DNA of 34,679 nucleotides from Candidatus Pelagibacterales bacterium (GTDB lineage: Bacteria > Pseudomonadota > Alphaproteobacteria > Pelagibacterales > AG-422-B15): the NCBI GenBank assembly GCA_016777745.1, contig JADHQX010000002.1, positions 1 through 34,679 on the forward strand. Direction: 5' to 3'. The position numbers and the translations under genes are program-made. The notes beneath the pieces were generated by a model. That model was not told the origin of the DNA. It worked only from the letters and a program-made list of their open reading frames with translations, and made no database searches. Every line of letters starts with the position of its first letter. Position 1 is the stretch's first letter. Shown here piece by piece: positions 28,668-34,679 of this stretch.

Positions 28668-29597
28668 CTAAGTCTGTAAAATTTTTATATGAGTTAATAT
28701 TGATTGTTCTAAAGCATTTATATCATAACCACCTTCAAGCATTGATAGTAACCTACCCTCACAGTAATTATTAGCAATCATTTTTAATTGATCTGTTATA
28801 TAAGAAAAATCATTTTCAACTAAATTAATATTAGCTAATGGGTCTGCTGAATGAGCGTCAAAACCAGCAGAAATAATCATAAAATCTGGTTTTTGTATTT
28901 TTAATTGATTTATTATTTTTTCTTGAAACAGTTTTTTATAAGTATCAGATGCTGTTCCTGAAACAAGCGGTACATTAAATATATTGCCTACTCCAGTTTC
29001 ATTTAGGTCACCAGTTCCTGGATAAAGAGGAAATTGATGTATTGAGTAATAATTTACATTTTTATTATTATAAAATATATCTTGAGTGCCATTACCATGA
29101 TGTACGTCAAAATCAATAATTGCTATGTTTGAAAAACTATATTTATTGATTAAATAGTGAGCTACTACAGCAACATTATTAAATACACAAAAACCCATAG
29201 ATCTATCATTGCAAGCATGATGTCCAGGAGGTCGCACAATGCAGAATGCGTTTTTACAGCTACCGTCTAGAATTGATTCTACTGCGTCTATACCTGCTCC
29301 TGCAGCTCTTAACGTTGCATCTTTTGATCCTTGGGAAACTGGTGTTTCTTGGTCCAAATATACAATTTCATCATTTTCTGGAAATTTATTAAGAGTTTCG
29401 TCTACAAAATTTTTATCGTGTGCTGCATATATAAGCTCTTTTTTTATTTTATTTGGTTCAACGAATGAGATATTAGCAAAGTTTTCTTCTTTAATAAGAT
29501 TGATTATGTTTGCTACTCTTTTAGAGCACTCAGGATTATTTAAAGTTGGAATATGATTCTCAAAGTCCGTATGATAAAATATTTTAGTAATTGCCAT
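28668..29597 (-). CDS. Histone deacetylase family (AcuC/HDAC-like) hydrolase
   Basis: This 309-residue zinc hydrolase of the arginase/deacetylase fold probably removes acetyl groups from lysine or polyamine-like substrates. The motifs are RPPGHHACNDRSMGFCVFNN, the zinc ligands in IIDFDVHHGNGTQDIF, and the FDAHSADPLA block. The C-terminal LEGGYD is typical. I used the ATG at 29597; a TTG at 29600 just before it adds one residue. The start is four bases from that of the divergent tsaC. The substrate cannot be read from sequence. Confidence 0.88.
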   Translation of the reverse strand: MAITKIFYHTDFENHIPTLNNPECSKRVANIINLIKEENFANISFVEPNKIKKELIYAAHDKNFVDETLNKFPENDEIVYLDQETPVSQGSKDATLRAAGAGIDAVESILDGSCKNAFCIVRPPGHHACNDRSMGFCVFNNVAVVAHYLINKYSFSNIAIIDFDVHHGNGTQDIFYNNKNVNYYSIHQFPLYPGTGDLNETGVGNIFNVPLVSGTASDTYKKLFQEKIINQLKIQKPDFMIISAGFDAHSADPLANINLVENDFSYITDQLKMIANNYCEGRLLSMLEGGYDINALEQSILTHIKILQT

Positions 29598-29601
29598 CAA
29601 T

Positions 29602-30234
29602 ATGATTCATAAAATTATCAAATATTCTAAAAATAGTATTAGATTACTAAAACAAAGTCTAGAAAATGGAAATATAATCGCTGTTCCTACTGATACAGTT
29701 TATGGCTTGATTGCAGATGCTTATAATGAAAAAGCTGTTAACAAGATTTTTAGAACTAAGTTAAGACCAAAAAAACTTCCATTAATTATATTTGTATCAT
29801 CAATTAGAGAGGCTAAAAAAATTGGTCATTTTTCTAAATATGATGAATTATTAGCTAATGCTTTTTGGCCAGGTGATTTAACTCTAATAGTAAAGAAAAA
29901 AAGTAATAAAATATTTTATGGGCATAAATCGTCTACTACAGTTGGTATTAGAATTCCTAATCATAAAGCCTTACTAAATTTATTGGTTGAAACAAAAAAA
30001 CCTTTTGCAAGTACTAGCGCTAACTCGCATAAGGGAAAAACTCCAAGAAATATCGATCAATTAGATATTATTTCAAATAAAGAAATAGCTTACGCACTAA
30101 TTAGCAATCATAAAATAACAGGCACTGAGTCAACTATAGTTTCTATGATTAATGATAAAATTAATATTCTTCGGCCAGGTCGGATTAGCAAACCTATGAT
30201 TGAAGCTCAAATTAAGAATCTACAAAGGCATTAA
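29602..30234 (+). CDS. tsaC: L-threonylcarbamoyladenylate synthase (TsaC-type)
   Basis: This 210-residue YrdC-domain enzyme makes threonylcarbamoyl-AMP for the t6A37 modification of ANN-decoding tRNAs. Blocks are NIIAVPTDTVYGLIADAYN, IFRTKLRPKKLPLIIFV, FWPGDLTLIV, VGIRIPNHKA and STSANSHKGKTP. The KxR-type lysine/arginine region and STSANxSG-like region are present. It stops after the YrdC domain, so it lacks the C-terminal Sua5 domain of longer relatives. The 3' end overlaps the convergent oxygenase gene by 23 bases. No room exists for a 5' leader independent of the HDAC gene. Confidence 0.9.
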   Translation: MIHKIIKYSKNSIRLLKQSLENGNIIAVPTDTVYGLIADAYNEKAVNKIFRTKLRPKKLPLIIFVSSIREAKKIGHFSKYDELLANAFWPGDLTLIVKKKSNKIFYGHKSSTTVGIRIPNHKALLNLLVETKKPFASTSANSHKGKTPRNIDQLDIISNKEIAYALISNHKITGTESTIVSMINDKINILRPGRISKPMIEAQIKNLQRH

Positions 30235-30811
30235 AAGAAAAGCTTCTTCTTTCACCGTCACCTCTAAATGGATGTACATCATGCATCAAGAAAGATGGAA
30301 ATATAAATAAGTTCCCTACTTTTGGTTTAAATGTTTGTCTGTGTTGAACTAAAGGTGGGCTATTTCTTGGCATTGACACTCTTCCATCCATAAATGAAAT
30401 ATGTCCAGCTAGTTTTTTTTCCCTTCCACTTGTAATCGTTTGTGGAATTTTTAAGTAACCTACTCCACTAATATTGCCTCTATGAATATGTGGTGGATTA
30501 AAATCTCCAGCATATTGACAGACAATCCAAGCTGAATCTATTGTGATTTTTTTTACTTTTACCCCGAGTACACCTAAATAATATTTTTTTATTGAAAAGA
30601 TAATTTCTTTTTCTAAAATTTTCTTAAAATTTGATCTTGTAATAATAAATTGCTGCTCAACATTGCCTATAAGTTTACTTGAATGGTCTAGTTTTTTGCT
30701 TTTTAATTTACTAGCCATAACTTTATCACAGTAATCATTGACATTACCTATTATAGTTTTCTTTAGCTCAACTTTACCTATCGATGGTCCAAATGGTTTA
30801 AATAATTTCAT
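30212..30811 (-). CDS. Putative 2OG-Fe(II) oxygenase
   Basis: This 199-residue protein fits the 2OG-FeII_Oxy_5 type, common in marine bacteria and phages. The facial triad region is visible in NPPHIHRGNISGVGYLKIP and FPSFLMHDVHPFRGDGERRS, with Arg and SFN after it (jelly-roll fold). The hydroxylated substrate is unknown. The start is the ATG at 30811, with AAGGAAAG just upstream. A longer reading frame extends through the tRNA gene and is an artefact. It begins 13 bases past the tRNA 3' end and may be transcribed with it. Confidence 0.8.
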   Translation of the reverse strand: MKLFKPFGPSIGKVELKKTIIGNVNDYCDKVMASKLKSKKLDHSSKLIGNVEQQFIITRSNFKKILEKEIIFSIKKYYLGVLGVKVKKITIDSAWIVCQYAGDFNPPHIHRGNISGVGYLKIPQTITSGREKKLAGHISFMDGRVSMPRNSPPLVQHRQTFKPKVGNLFIFPSFLMHDVHPFRGDGERRSFSFNAFVDS

Positions 30812-30824
30812 ATATCTTTCCTTA

Positions 30825-30901
30825 TGGTGCGCCCGGCAAGACTCGAACTTGCAACCCTCAGATTCGAAATCTGATGCTCTATCCGGTTGAGCCACGGGCG
30901 C
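30825..30901 (-). tRNA. tRNA-Arg (anticodon UCG), CCA encoded
   Basis: Read on the minus strand the gene begins GCGCCCG and ends CGGGCGC plus A and an encoded CCA, a perfect 7-bp acceptor stem. The anticodon arm is TCAGA-TTTCGAA-TCTGA with UCG at the centre, reading CGN arginine codons. The T arm contains the standard TTCGAGTC loop. Length with CCA is 77 bases. It is divergent from the cupin gene. Confidence 0.95.
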
Positions 30902-30945
30902 TTATTGTATATAATCTAATCTATATAATATAGTTTTTACTTAAT

Positions 30946-31362
30946 ATGAATTTTTTAAATTTATTAGATAAATTAGGAAGAAAAAGAATAGTTATGGATC
31001 GAGGAGCATCTCATCCTGAGTTTCACTTAGCTAAGCCATGGACTATTAGATATTATCCTTTCTTAAGAAAAAGACCTAAATGGTTTCCGTTCAATATTAT
31101 TATTAATCATATTATTGATGATGACCATGGAAAAGGAACTCATAATCATCCATTTCCTTTTATTACAATTATAATTAGTGGTGGTTATTGGGAAACACTC
31201 AATGAAGTGAAAGAAAAAAAATGGAGGGGTCCAGGCTATATTGGCTTTAGATCTGCAGACCAACTACATAGAGTTGATTTACAGCCCGGTATTAAAGCGC
31301 TAACAATATTTATTGCGGGACCTTATGGCTTTAGAAAGAGCGGACGCAGTGGCTATGGTTGA
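30946..31362 (+). CDS. Cupin-fold protein, unknown substrate
   Basis: This 138-residue protein looks like a small cupin. The first metal motif is probably GKGTHNHPFPFITIIISGGYWE, with the spacing HxHPF and a Gly-Tyr-Trp-Glu after the strand; the second is SADQLHRVDLQPG. Between them is RGPGYIGFR. No catalytic pathway can be named. It stands between the tRNA-Arg and a GIY-YIG gene, and its end overlaps the convergent GIY-YIG gene by ten bases. Several TATAAT-like hexamers (30910-30934) precede it. Confidence 0.65.
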   Translation: MNFLNLLDKLGRKRIVMDRGASHPEFHLAKPWTIRYYPFLRKRPKWFPFNIIINHIIDDDHGKGTHNHPFPFITIIISGGYWETLNEVKEKKWRGPGYIGFRSADQLHRVDLQPGIKALTIFIAGPYGFRKSGRSGYG

Positions 31363-31616
31363 GCATTAAGATACTCATCTTTTATATAGCTTCTAAACTT
31401 TCTATCATTTTTTAGTTCATACTCTCTCTTTAAGGCATCAGATTTAGAATTGCATTCTTCATAATATATTAATTCCCATTGACGACCCCTTGTACTCTTA
31501 GCCCCTTTACTCGAGTTATGCTTATTTAATCTTTCATCAATATTATTAGTCCAACCAACATAAGTTGTAAGCTTATTCGCTTTAAAACTTCCAATAATAT
31601 AAACAAAACAAGTCAT
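31353..31616 (-). CDS. GIY-YIG domain protein (UPF0213/YhbQ-like)
   Basis: This 87-residue protein is a stand-alone GIY-YIG nuclease domain. The core FVYIIGSFKAN and TYVGWTNNIDERLNKHN carries the GIY and YIG motifs (here VYI and YVG), followed by the conserved arginine in DERL and a glutamate in KREYELKN. Small proteins of this type occur in most bacteria and in mobile elements; YhbQ relatives act on DNA in repair. Function cannot be stated beyond nuclease-like. Its 3' end overlaps the cupin gene. Confidence 0.83.
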   Translation of the reverse strand: MTCFVYIIGSFKANKLTTYVGWTNNIDERLNKHNSSKGAKSTRGRQWELIYYEECNSKSDALKREYELKNDRKFRSYIKDEYLNAQP

Positions 31617-31652
31617 TGAGTATTATTTTTAAATATTTATAGTTTACTTATA

Positions 31653-31733
31653 ATGAAAACTATATTTTCAATACTACTAGTATGCCTGTTAACATCAAGT
31701 TGTGTTAATATCCCTTTAATTCCAGGGATTTAA
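31653..31733 (+). CDS. Tiny lipoprotein-like peptide (26 aa)
   Basis: This 26-codon ORF starts MKTIFSILLVCLLTSSC: a lysine, a hydrophobic stretch and a lipobox-like TSSC, then only VNIPLIPGI before the stop. After lipidation only about ten residues would remain. The last four residues, IPGI, are the same as those of the next small ORF. No ribosome-binding site is visible. Alone it would be doubtful; the paired design makes it more likely to be real. Confidence 0.45.
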   Translation: MKTIFSILLVCLLTSSCVNIPLIPGI

Positions 31734-31746
31734 AATAATAAATTAA

Positions 31747-31774
31747 TTGTATTAGTGATTAAATTACCTATAGT
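31747..31774 (+). promoter_or_regulatory. Candidate promoter for the 38-aa lipoprotein gene
   Basis: A -35-like TTGTAT (31747-31752) and a -10-like TATAGT (31769-31774) are 16 bases apart. The predicted RNA start near 31781 gives a leader of about 23 bases with a GGAG site (31794-31797) before the ATG at 31804. In such AT-rich DNA chance matches are common, so the weight comes from the consistent spacing with the gene and the terminator. Confidence 0.4.
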
Positions 31775-31803
31775 TAAATTATTAATTTTAATTGGAGATC
31801 AAA

Positions 31804-31920
31804 AATGAGAGTTACACTTACTGTTTTAGCCATTAGTTTTATGATTACAGCTTGTACAACGTTACAAGGTATCAATGAAACTGTTAAAGGCGACGGCGTT
31901 CCATATATACCTGGAATATA
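31804..31920 (+). CDS. Small lipoprotein (38 aa), entericidin-like design
   Basis: This 38-codon ORF starts MRVTLTVLAISFMITACTTL: a basic residue, a hydrophobic helix and a good lipobox ITAC. The mature part is CTTLQGINETVKGDG followed by VPYIPGI. The Cys-Thr-Thr-Leu-x-Gly start recalls entericidin-type small lipoproteins, but the C-terminus does not. It has a GGAG ribosome-binding site seven to ten bases before the ATG, a candidate promoter and a strong terminator 10 bases after the stop. It is most likely an outer or inner membrane-anchored peptide of unknown role. Confidence 0.7.
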
Positions 31921-31924
31921 GTCT

Positions 31925-31966
31925 AAAAAAACTGACTTTATAGTTTAATATAAAGTCAGTTTTTTT
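31925..31966 (+). terminator. Strong intrinsic terminator
   Basis: A perfect 12-bp stem (ACTGACTTTATA with TATAAAGTCAGT) closes a six-base loop (GTTTAA). It is flanked by six A's and six T's, which extend the pairing and could make it work in both directions. It starts a few bases after the stop of the 38-residue lipoprotein. I saw no other hairpin of this quality in the window. Confidence 0.92.
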
Positions 31967-32015
31967 AATTTTTCGATATTTTTATAAAATTTCATACAGA
32001 GTATAGTCAAAGATA

Positions 32016-33143
32016 ATGACAAGAATTCAAATTTCAGGCACAGGACTATTTACACCTAAAGAAATTCTGACTAATGATGAGCTAGTTAATTCATATAATA
32101 AATTTGTAGATGAATTTAATATAGAAAATGAAGACAAAATTAAGACTGGTGAAATTGAAGAGTTACAAAAATCAAGTTCTGAGTTTATTGAAAAAGCATC
32201 AGGGGTAAAAGCTAGATATGTACAAAATAAATCAGGTATACTAGATACAAAATTTATGCGTCCACTACTTCGAGAACGCAAAGAAGATGAATTATCAAAT
32301 TTAGCAGAAATGGGCGTCATCGCAGCTAAACAAGCGATTGAAAATGCAAATATAGATATTGAAAAAATTGATGCTGTTATTGTTGCCTGCTCTAATCTTG
32401 AGCGTCCCTATCCAGCTATTGCTATAGAAATACAAAATGCATTAAATATTGAAGGTTTTGCCTTTGATATGAATGTTGCATGCTCTTCAGCAACTTTTGG
32501 TATCCAGACTATTTATGATATGATTAAAAGCGGCTCGATTAGATCGGCACTGATGGTTAACCCTGAAATATGTAGCGGACATTTAAACTTTAAAGATCGT
32601 GATTGCCATTTTATTTTTGGTGATGTTGCTACGGCAGTAGTTATTGAAGAATTAAAAGAGGTCCCAAGCAATTCAAATTCATATGAAATTCTTAGTACAA
32701 AACTTTATACGCAGTTTTCAAATAATATAAGAAATAATTATGGGTTCCTTAATTCGTCATCTCCCGATGGTGTTGGCAAAGCGGATAAGTTATTTCACCA
32801 AAATGGTAGGCAAGTTTTTAAAGAGGTAGTTCCTAAAGTAGCTTCTTTAATAAAAGAACACTTAGAAAAAAATAGTATTGAAGTTACTAATATAAAAGCA
32901 ATGTACTTACATCAAGCTAATGAAAATATGAATCGACTTATAAGTAAATATATTCTTGGACACGAATCATCGAGAGATTTTGCTCCAATTGTTTTGGATG
33001 AGTATGCAAATACAAGTTCAGCAGGTTCAATAATTGCTTTTCATAAGCATAATAATAGTCTCAAGAAGGATGATCTAGCTATTATCTGTTCGTTTGGAGC
33101 AGGATATTCTATTGGCAATGTAATTGTGAGAAAACTTGGTTAA
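32016..33143 (+). CDS. 3-oxoacyl-ACP synthase III-like, PA3286 type
   Basis: This 375-residue thiolase-fold enzyme is longer than FabH (about 320) and its first half matches the FabH-like synthases typified by P. aeruginosa PA3286, which condense an acyl-CoA with malonyl-ACP. The start ISGTGLFTPKEILTNDELV and SSSEFIEKASGVKARYV are in this pattern. The catalytic triad is visible: Cys in NVACSSATFG, His in YLHQANENMN and Asn in EYANTSSAG. A TATAGT at 32002-32007 ends eight bases before the ATG. The 3' end overlaps the convergent gene by four bases. Chain length and role are inferred. Confidence 0.86.
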   Translation: MTRIQISGTGLFTPKEILTNDELVNSYNKFVDEFNIENEDKIKTGEIEELQKSSSEFIEKASGVKARYVQNKSGILDTKFMRPLLRERKEDELSNLAEMGVIAAKQAIENANIDIEKIDAVIVACSNLERPYPAIAIEIQNALNIEGFAFDMNVACSSATFGIQTIYDMIKSGSIRSALMVNPEICSGHLNFKDRDCHFIFGDVATAVVIEELKEVPSNSNSYEILSTKLYTQFSNNIRNNYGFLNSSSPDGVGKADKLFHQNGRQVFKEVVPKVASLIKEHLEKNSIEVTNIKAMYLHQANENMNRLISKYILGHESSRDFAPIVLDEYANTSSAGSIIAFHKHNNSLKKDDLAIICSFGAGYSIGNVIVRKLG

Positions 33144-33694
33144 AAATCATGAATGGGTTTTGCAAAAACTCTTTTAACCATAGGCTCAAAATGCTCTAAG
33201 GGGTAACTCTCATAGGTTGGATCAAAAGATGCTTGATCCCAATTTTCACAAAAATTAATTGTATCCTGATAATAAGGTGAATCTTTATACTGATCACGAG
33301 CATTTCTATCTTTGCCTACATGATGTGCATAGTAATAATTTTGGAATAATCCATGATGTTTGACAATCCAATAGACTTTCTCAGAAACATATGGCCTTAA
33401 AATAGATGCTGCAAACTGACTATGATTAAATACCGCCAAGCCATCCCCAATGTCATGTAGTAAGGCTGCTACTACCATTTCTTCGTCTGCTCCATCTTTT
33501 TCTGCTCTAGTTGCTGTTTGAAGACTATGTTCTAATCTAGTTATTTGATAACCATCTAATGAGCCATCTAAATTTTTAAGAAATTTTAATACTCTATCTG
33601 GCAAGCCCTCAACAAAGCCTTCTTCATACCTGCTAAGAAGATCATAATCTTCTTTAGTGCCATCTTTCATTGCTGTAAATTTAACTTTATCCAT
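33140..33694 (-). CDS. HD-domain diiron oxygenase-like protein (PhnZ/TmpB-like)
   Basis: This 184-residue protein has an HD fold with six likely metal ligands: His56 (RLEHSLQ), His80-Asp81 (LLHDIGD), His91 (NHSQFAA), His113 (VKHHG) and Asp153 (ENWDQASFD). This set and spacing match the mixed-valent diiron oxygenases PhnZ and TmpB, which cleave the C-P bond of 1-hydroxy-aminoethylphosphonates with O2, giving glycine (or glycine betaine) and phosphate. Tyr49 in GYQITRLEH is placed like the gating tyrosine of PhnZ. Simple phosphohydrolase HD proteins are the alternative. Its start overlaps the end of the upstream 2OG oxygenase gene by eight bases, so they are co-expressed. Confidence 0.72.
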   Translation of the reverse strand: MDKVKFTAMKDGTKEDYDLLSRYEEGFVEGLPDRVLKFLKNLDGSLDGYQITRLEHSLQTATRAEKDGADEEMVVAALLHDIGDGLAVFNHSQFAASILRPYVSEKVYWIVKHHGLFQNYYYAHHVGKDRNARDQYKDSPYYQDTINFCENWDQASFDPTYESYPLEHFEPMVKRVFAKPIHDF

Positions 33695-34679
33695 TTTTAT
33701 TTTTTTTCAAAATTTTATATTTACTTTCTATTGAGTCGTGATCAATGTATAGCCCCTGAAGAAACCTACTGCCTTCAGAAGTATTAAAGCTTGTACGGCC
33801 ATGTAGCAATCTATAATTGTCCATAATTAATAAACCACCAGCAGGCAATCTAAAATTAATCAAATACTTGTCAGAATTAATCATTCCATGAAAAATTCTT
33901 TTTGCTTCATAGTATTTTGCCAATTTATCAGGCGCCTGATAAGGCACTAAGTCTAGTCGATTACTAAAACGTATCTGAACAAAGTTTCCTTCATCATCTA
34001 ACTCTATTGTTGTTCCAGTATTTTCTAGGACTGTATCTTGATCTGTGAATCTAAAAAATATATTGGTTTCAGATAAAATTTTAAAGGCTTCAGGATATTG
34101 AGCTTTCAAATCTTTAGCTACTTGAAAGCCATCGACTAAAGTGGAATTTCCTCCTACACAGCTATTTTCAACACAAAATAAGAACTGTATTGATGGAACT
34201 GGTTTTCGGTAAGGGTTGTCAGTGTGTGGACCAAGTTCAATAGAAGTGTAAGCTAAATCATTAGGCTGTTGTTTTGATCTCACATCAAAAGTTTTACCAA
34301 AATTCGTTTCGCGGATAAAACCAATTCTTTCTGCAAAATTTATGATTTCTCCTTCTTGTGCATGCAGTTCTTTAACAACAACAAATCCATATTTATGAAA
34401 ATACTCAAGTATCTCTAACATCTGCTGTTCGGATTCTAAACTATAATCAAAATTAAACTCTTTGAATTCTAAGTTGCTAGTACTCCAATAGACTTTTTGT
34501 GGCAAATTATCTTTTTTTTCAACTTCAAGTAGTAAATCTTTTAATGAGTATTTGGCCTCGTGTTGATCAGAGAATTTTATAAGAATTTCATCATGATCTA
34601 ATTGTTTTGCATCTGAAAAAGTTAAATTATCTGCAAGAGTTTCCGGATCGTAAAGTCTTTGAAAAGATCTTTGGTCTAC
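33687..34679 (-). CDS. Gamma-butyrobetaine-dioxygenase-like 2OG oxygenase (TmpA-like), partial
   Basis: The frame stays open to the window edge, so the gene is partial at its 5' end; at least 330 residues are visible. The TTG at 34503-34505 is internal, not the start. The visible N-terminus RLYDPETL and KFSDQHEAKYSL fit the DUF971/GBBH N-terminal domain, with the zinc-binding His in DQH. The TauD-type catalytic domain has LGPHTDNPYRKPVPS (HxD), the distal His in LLHGRTSF and Arg in GSRFLQGLYID. Relatives hydroxylate gamma-butyrobetaine or trimethyllysine; TmpA hydroxylates 2-trimethylaminoethylphosphonate. Coupling with the PhnZ/TmpB-like gene favours a phosphonate or related substrate. Confidence 0.8.
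   Translation of the reverse strand, partial: VDQRSFQRLYDPETLADNLTFSDAKQLDHDEILIKFSDQHEAKYSLKDLLLEVEKKDNLPQKVYWSTSNLEFKEFNFDYSLESEQQMLEILEYFHKYGFVVVKELHAQEGEIINFAERIGFIRETNFGKTFDVRSKQQPNDLAYTSIELGPHTDNPYRKPVPSIQFLFCVENSCVGGNSTLVDGFQVAKDLKAQYPEAFKILSETNIFFRFTDQDTVLENTGTTIELDDEGNFVQIRFSNRLDLVPYQAPDKLAKYYEAKRIFHGMINSDKYLINFRLPAGGLLIMDNYRLLHGRTSFNTSEGSRFLQGLYIDHDSIESKYKILKKNKNG

Noticed and set aside
30812..30895. A reading frame that extends the 2OG oxygenase by 28 residues
   Set aside because: It is a translation of the tRNA-Arg gene on the same strand. The true start at 30811 has a good AAGGAAAG site.
34503..34505. TTG as the start of the TmpA-like gene
   Set aside because: The frame continues without a stop to the window edge, and the upstream residues fit the GBBH-type N-terminal domain.
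33687..34679. PhnY* identity for the 2OG oxygenase
   Set aside because: PhnY* is a PhyH-type protein. This one has the TauD/GBBH fold with a zinc-type N-terminal domain, closer to TmpA.

Overview
The window reads as a compact, strongly AT-rich alphaproteobacterial chromosome segment. Most genes touch or overlap their neighbours, and gaps longer than about 150 bases are rare. Alphaproteobacterial markers are the atpE-atpF'-atpF order, the coxB-coxA-ctaB-(small ORF)-ctaG-coxC-surf1 cluster next to threonine genes and tldD, a thrB-rnhA-peroxiredoxin group, and xseA-DUF2093 divergent from purD. Low GC, tight packing and a likely organophosphonate oxidation pair suggest a streamlined marine lineage (SAR11-like, HIMB59/AEGEAN-169-like or low-GC SAR116-like). 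This is inference; the exact clade cannot be read from the window.

Layout. 1-1260: tail of the ATP synthase F0 operon (c partial, b', b). 1321-4715: homoserine kinase, RNase HI, a peroxiredoxin on the other strand, YqgE and an HSDL2-like dehydrogenase. 4707-12241 (minus): the aa3-type cytochrome c oxidase operon, transcribed coxB, coxA, ctaB, a 39-residue CoxF-like membrane peptide, ctaG, coxC, surf1, and continuing into thrC and a RimJ-like acetyltransferase. 12242-12396: divergent control region with a GC-containing dyad resembling a RegA/PrrA-type redox-regulator site. 12397-18144: tldD, then gshA-rsmE (minus), then ubiA-pmbA. 18210-23735: a lipid A/LPS core operon (MsbA-like exporter, DUF374 acyltransferase, waaA, lpxK, lpxL-like). 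23767-26117 (minus): xseA, DUF2093, M23 peptidase. 26173-28496: purD and a coupled APH-fold kinase. 28503-30234: a 53-residue ORF, an HDAC-family deacetylase and TsaC. 30212-31966: an accessory-looking stretch with a 2OG-Fe(II) oxygenase, tRNA-Arg(UCG), a cupin-like protein, a GIY-YIG protein and two tiny lipoprotein-like peptides sharing a C-terminal P-x-IPGI, closed by the only strong intrinsic terminator I saw. 32016-34679: a long FabH-like synthase, then (minus) an HD-domain diiron-oxygenase-like protein coupled to a gamma-butyrobetaine-dioxygenase-like protein that runs off the window.

How the genes work together. The ATP synthase, cytochrome oxidase and ubiquinone genes serve respiration. 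The lipid A operon and M23 peptidase serve the envelope. thrB and thrC are the last two steps of threonine synthesis. TldD and PmbA (TldE) are the two halves of one peptidase complex. The last two genes look like a two-step oxidative C-P cleavage route of the TmpA/TmpB or PhnZ kind, which would release phosphate and a glycine-type product from an aminoethylphosphonate. Four genes are absent from a long-ORF scan or start elsewhere than the longest ORF suggests: the CoxF-like peptide, the 53-residue ORF and the two mini-lipoproteins were found by reading gaps.
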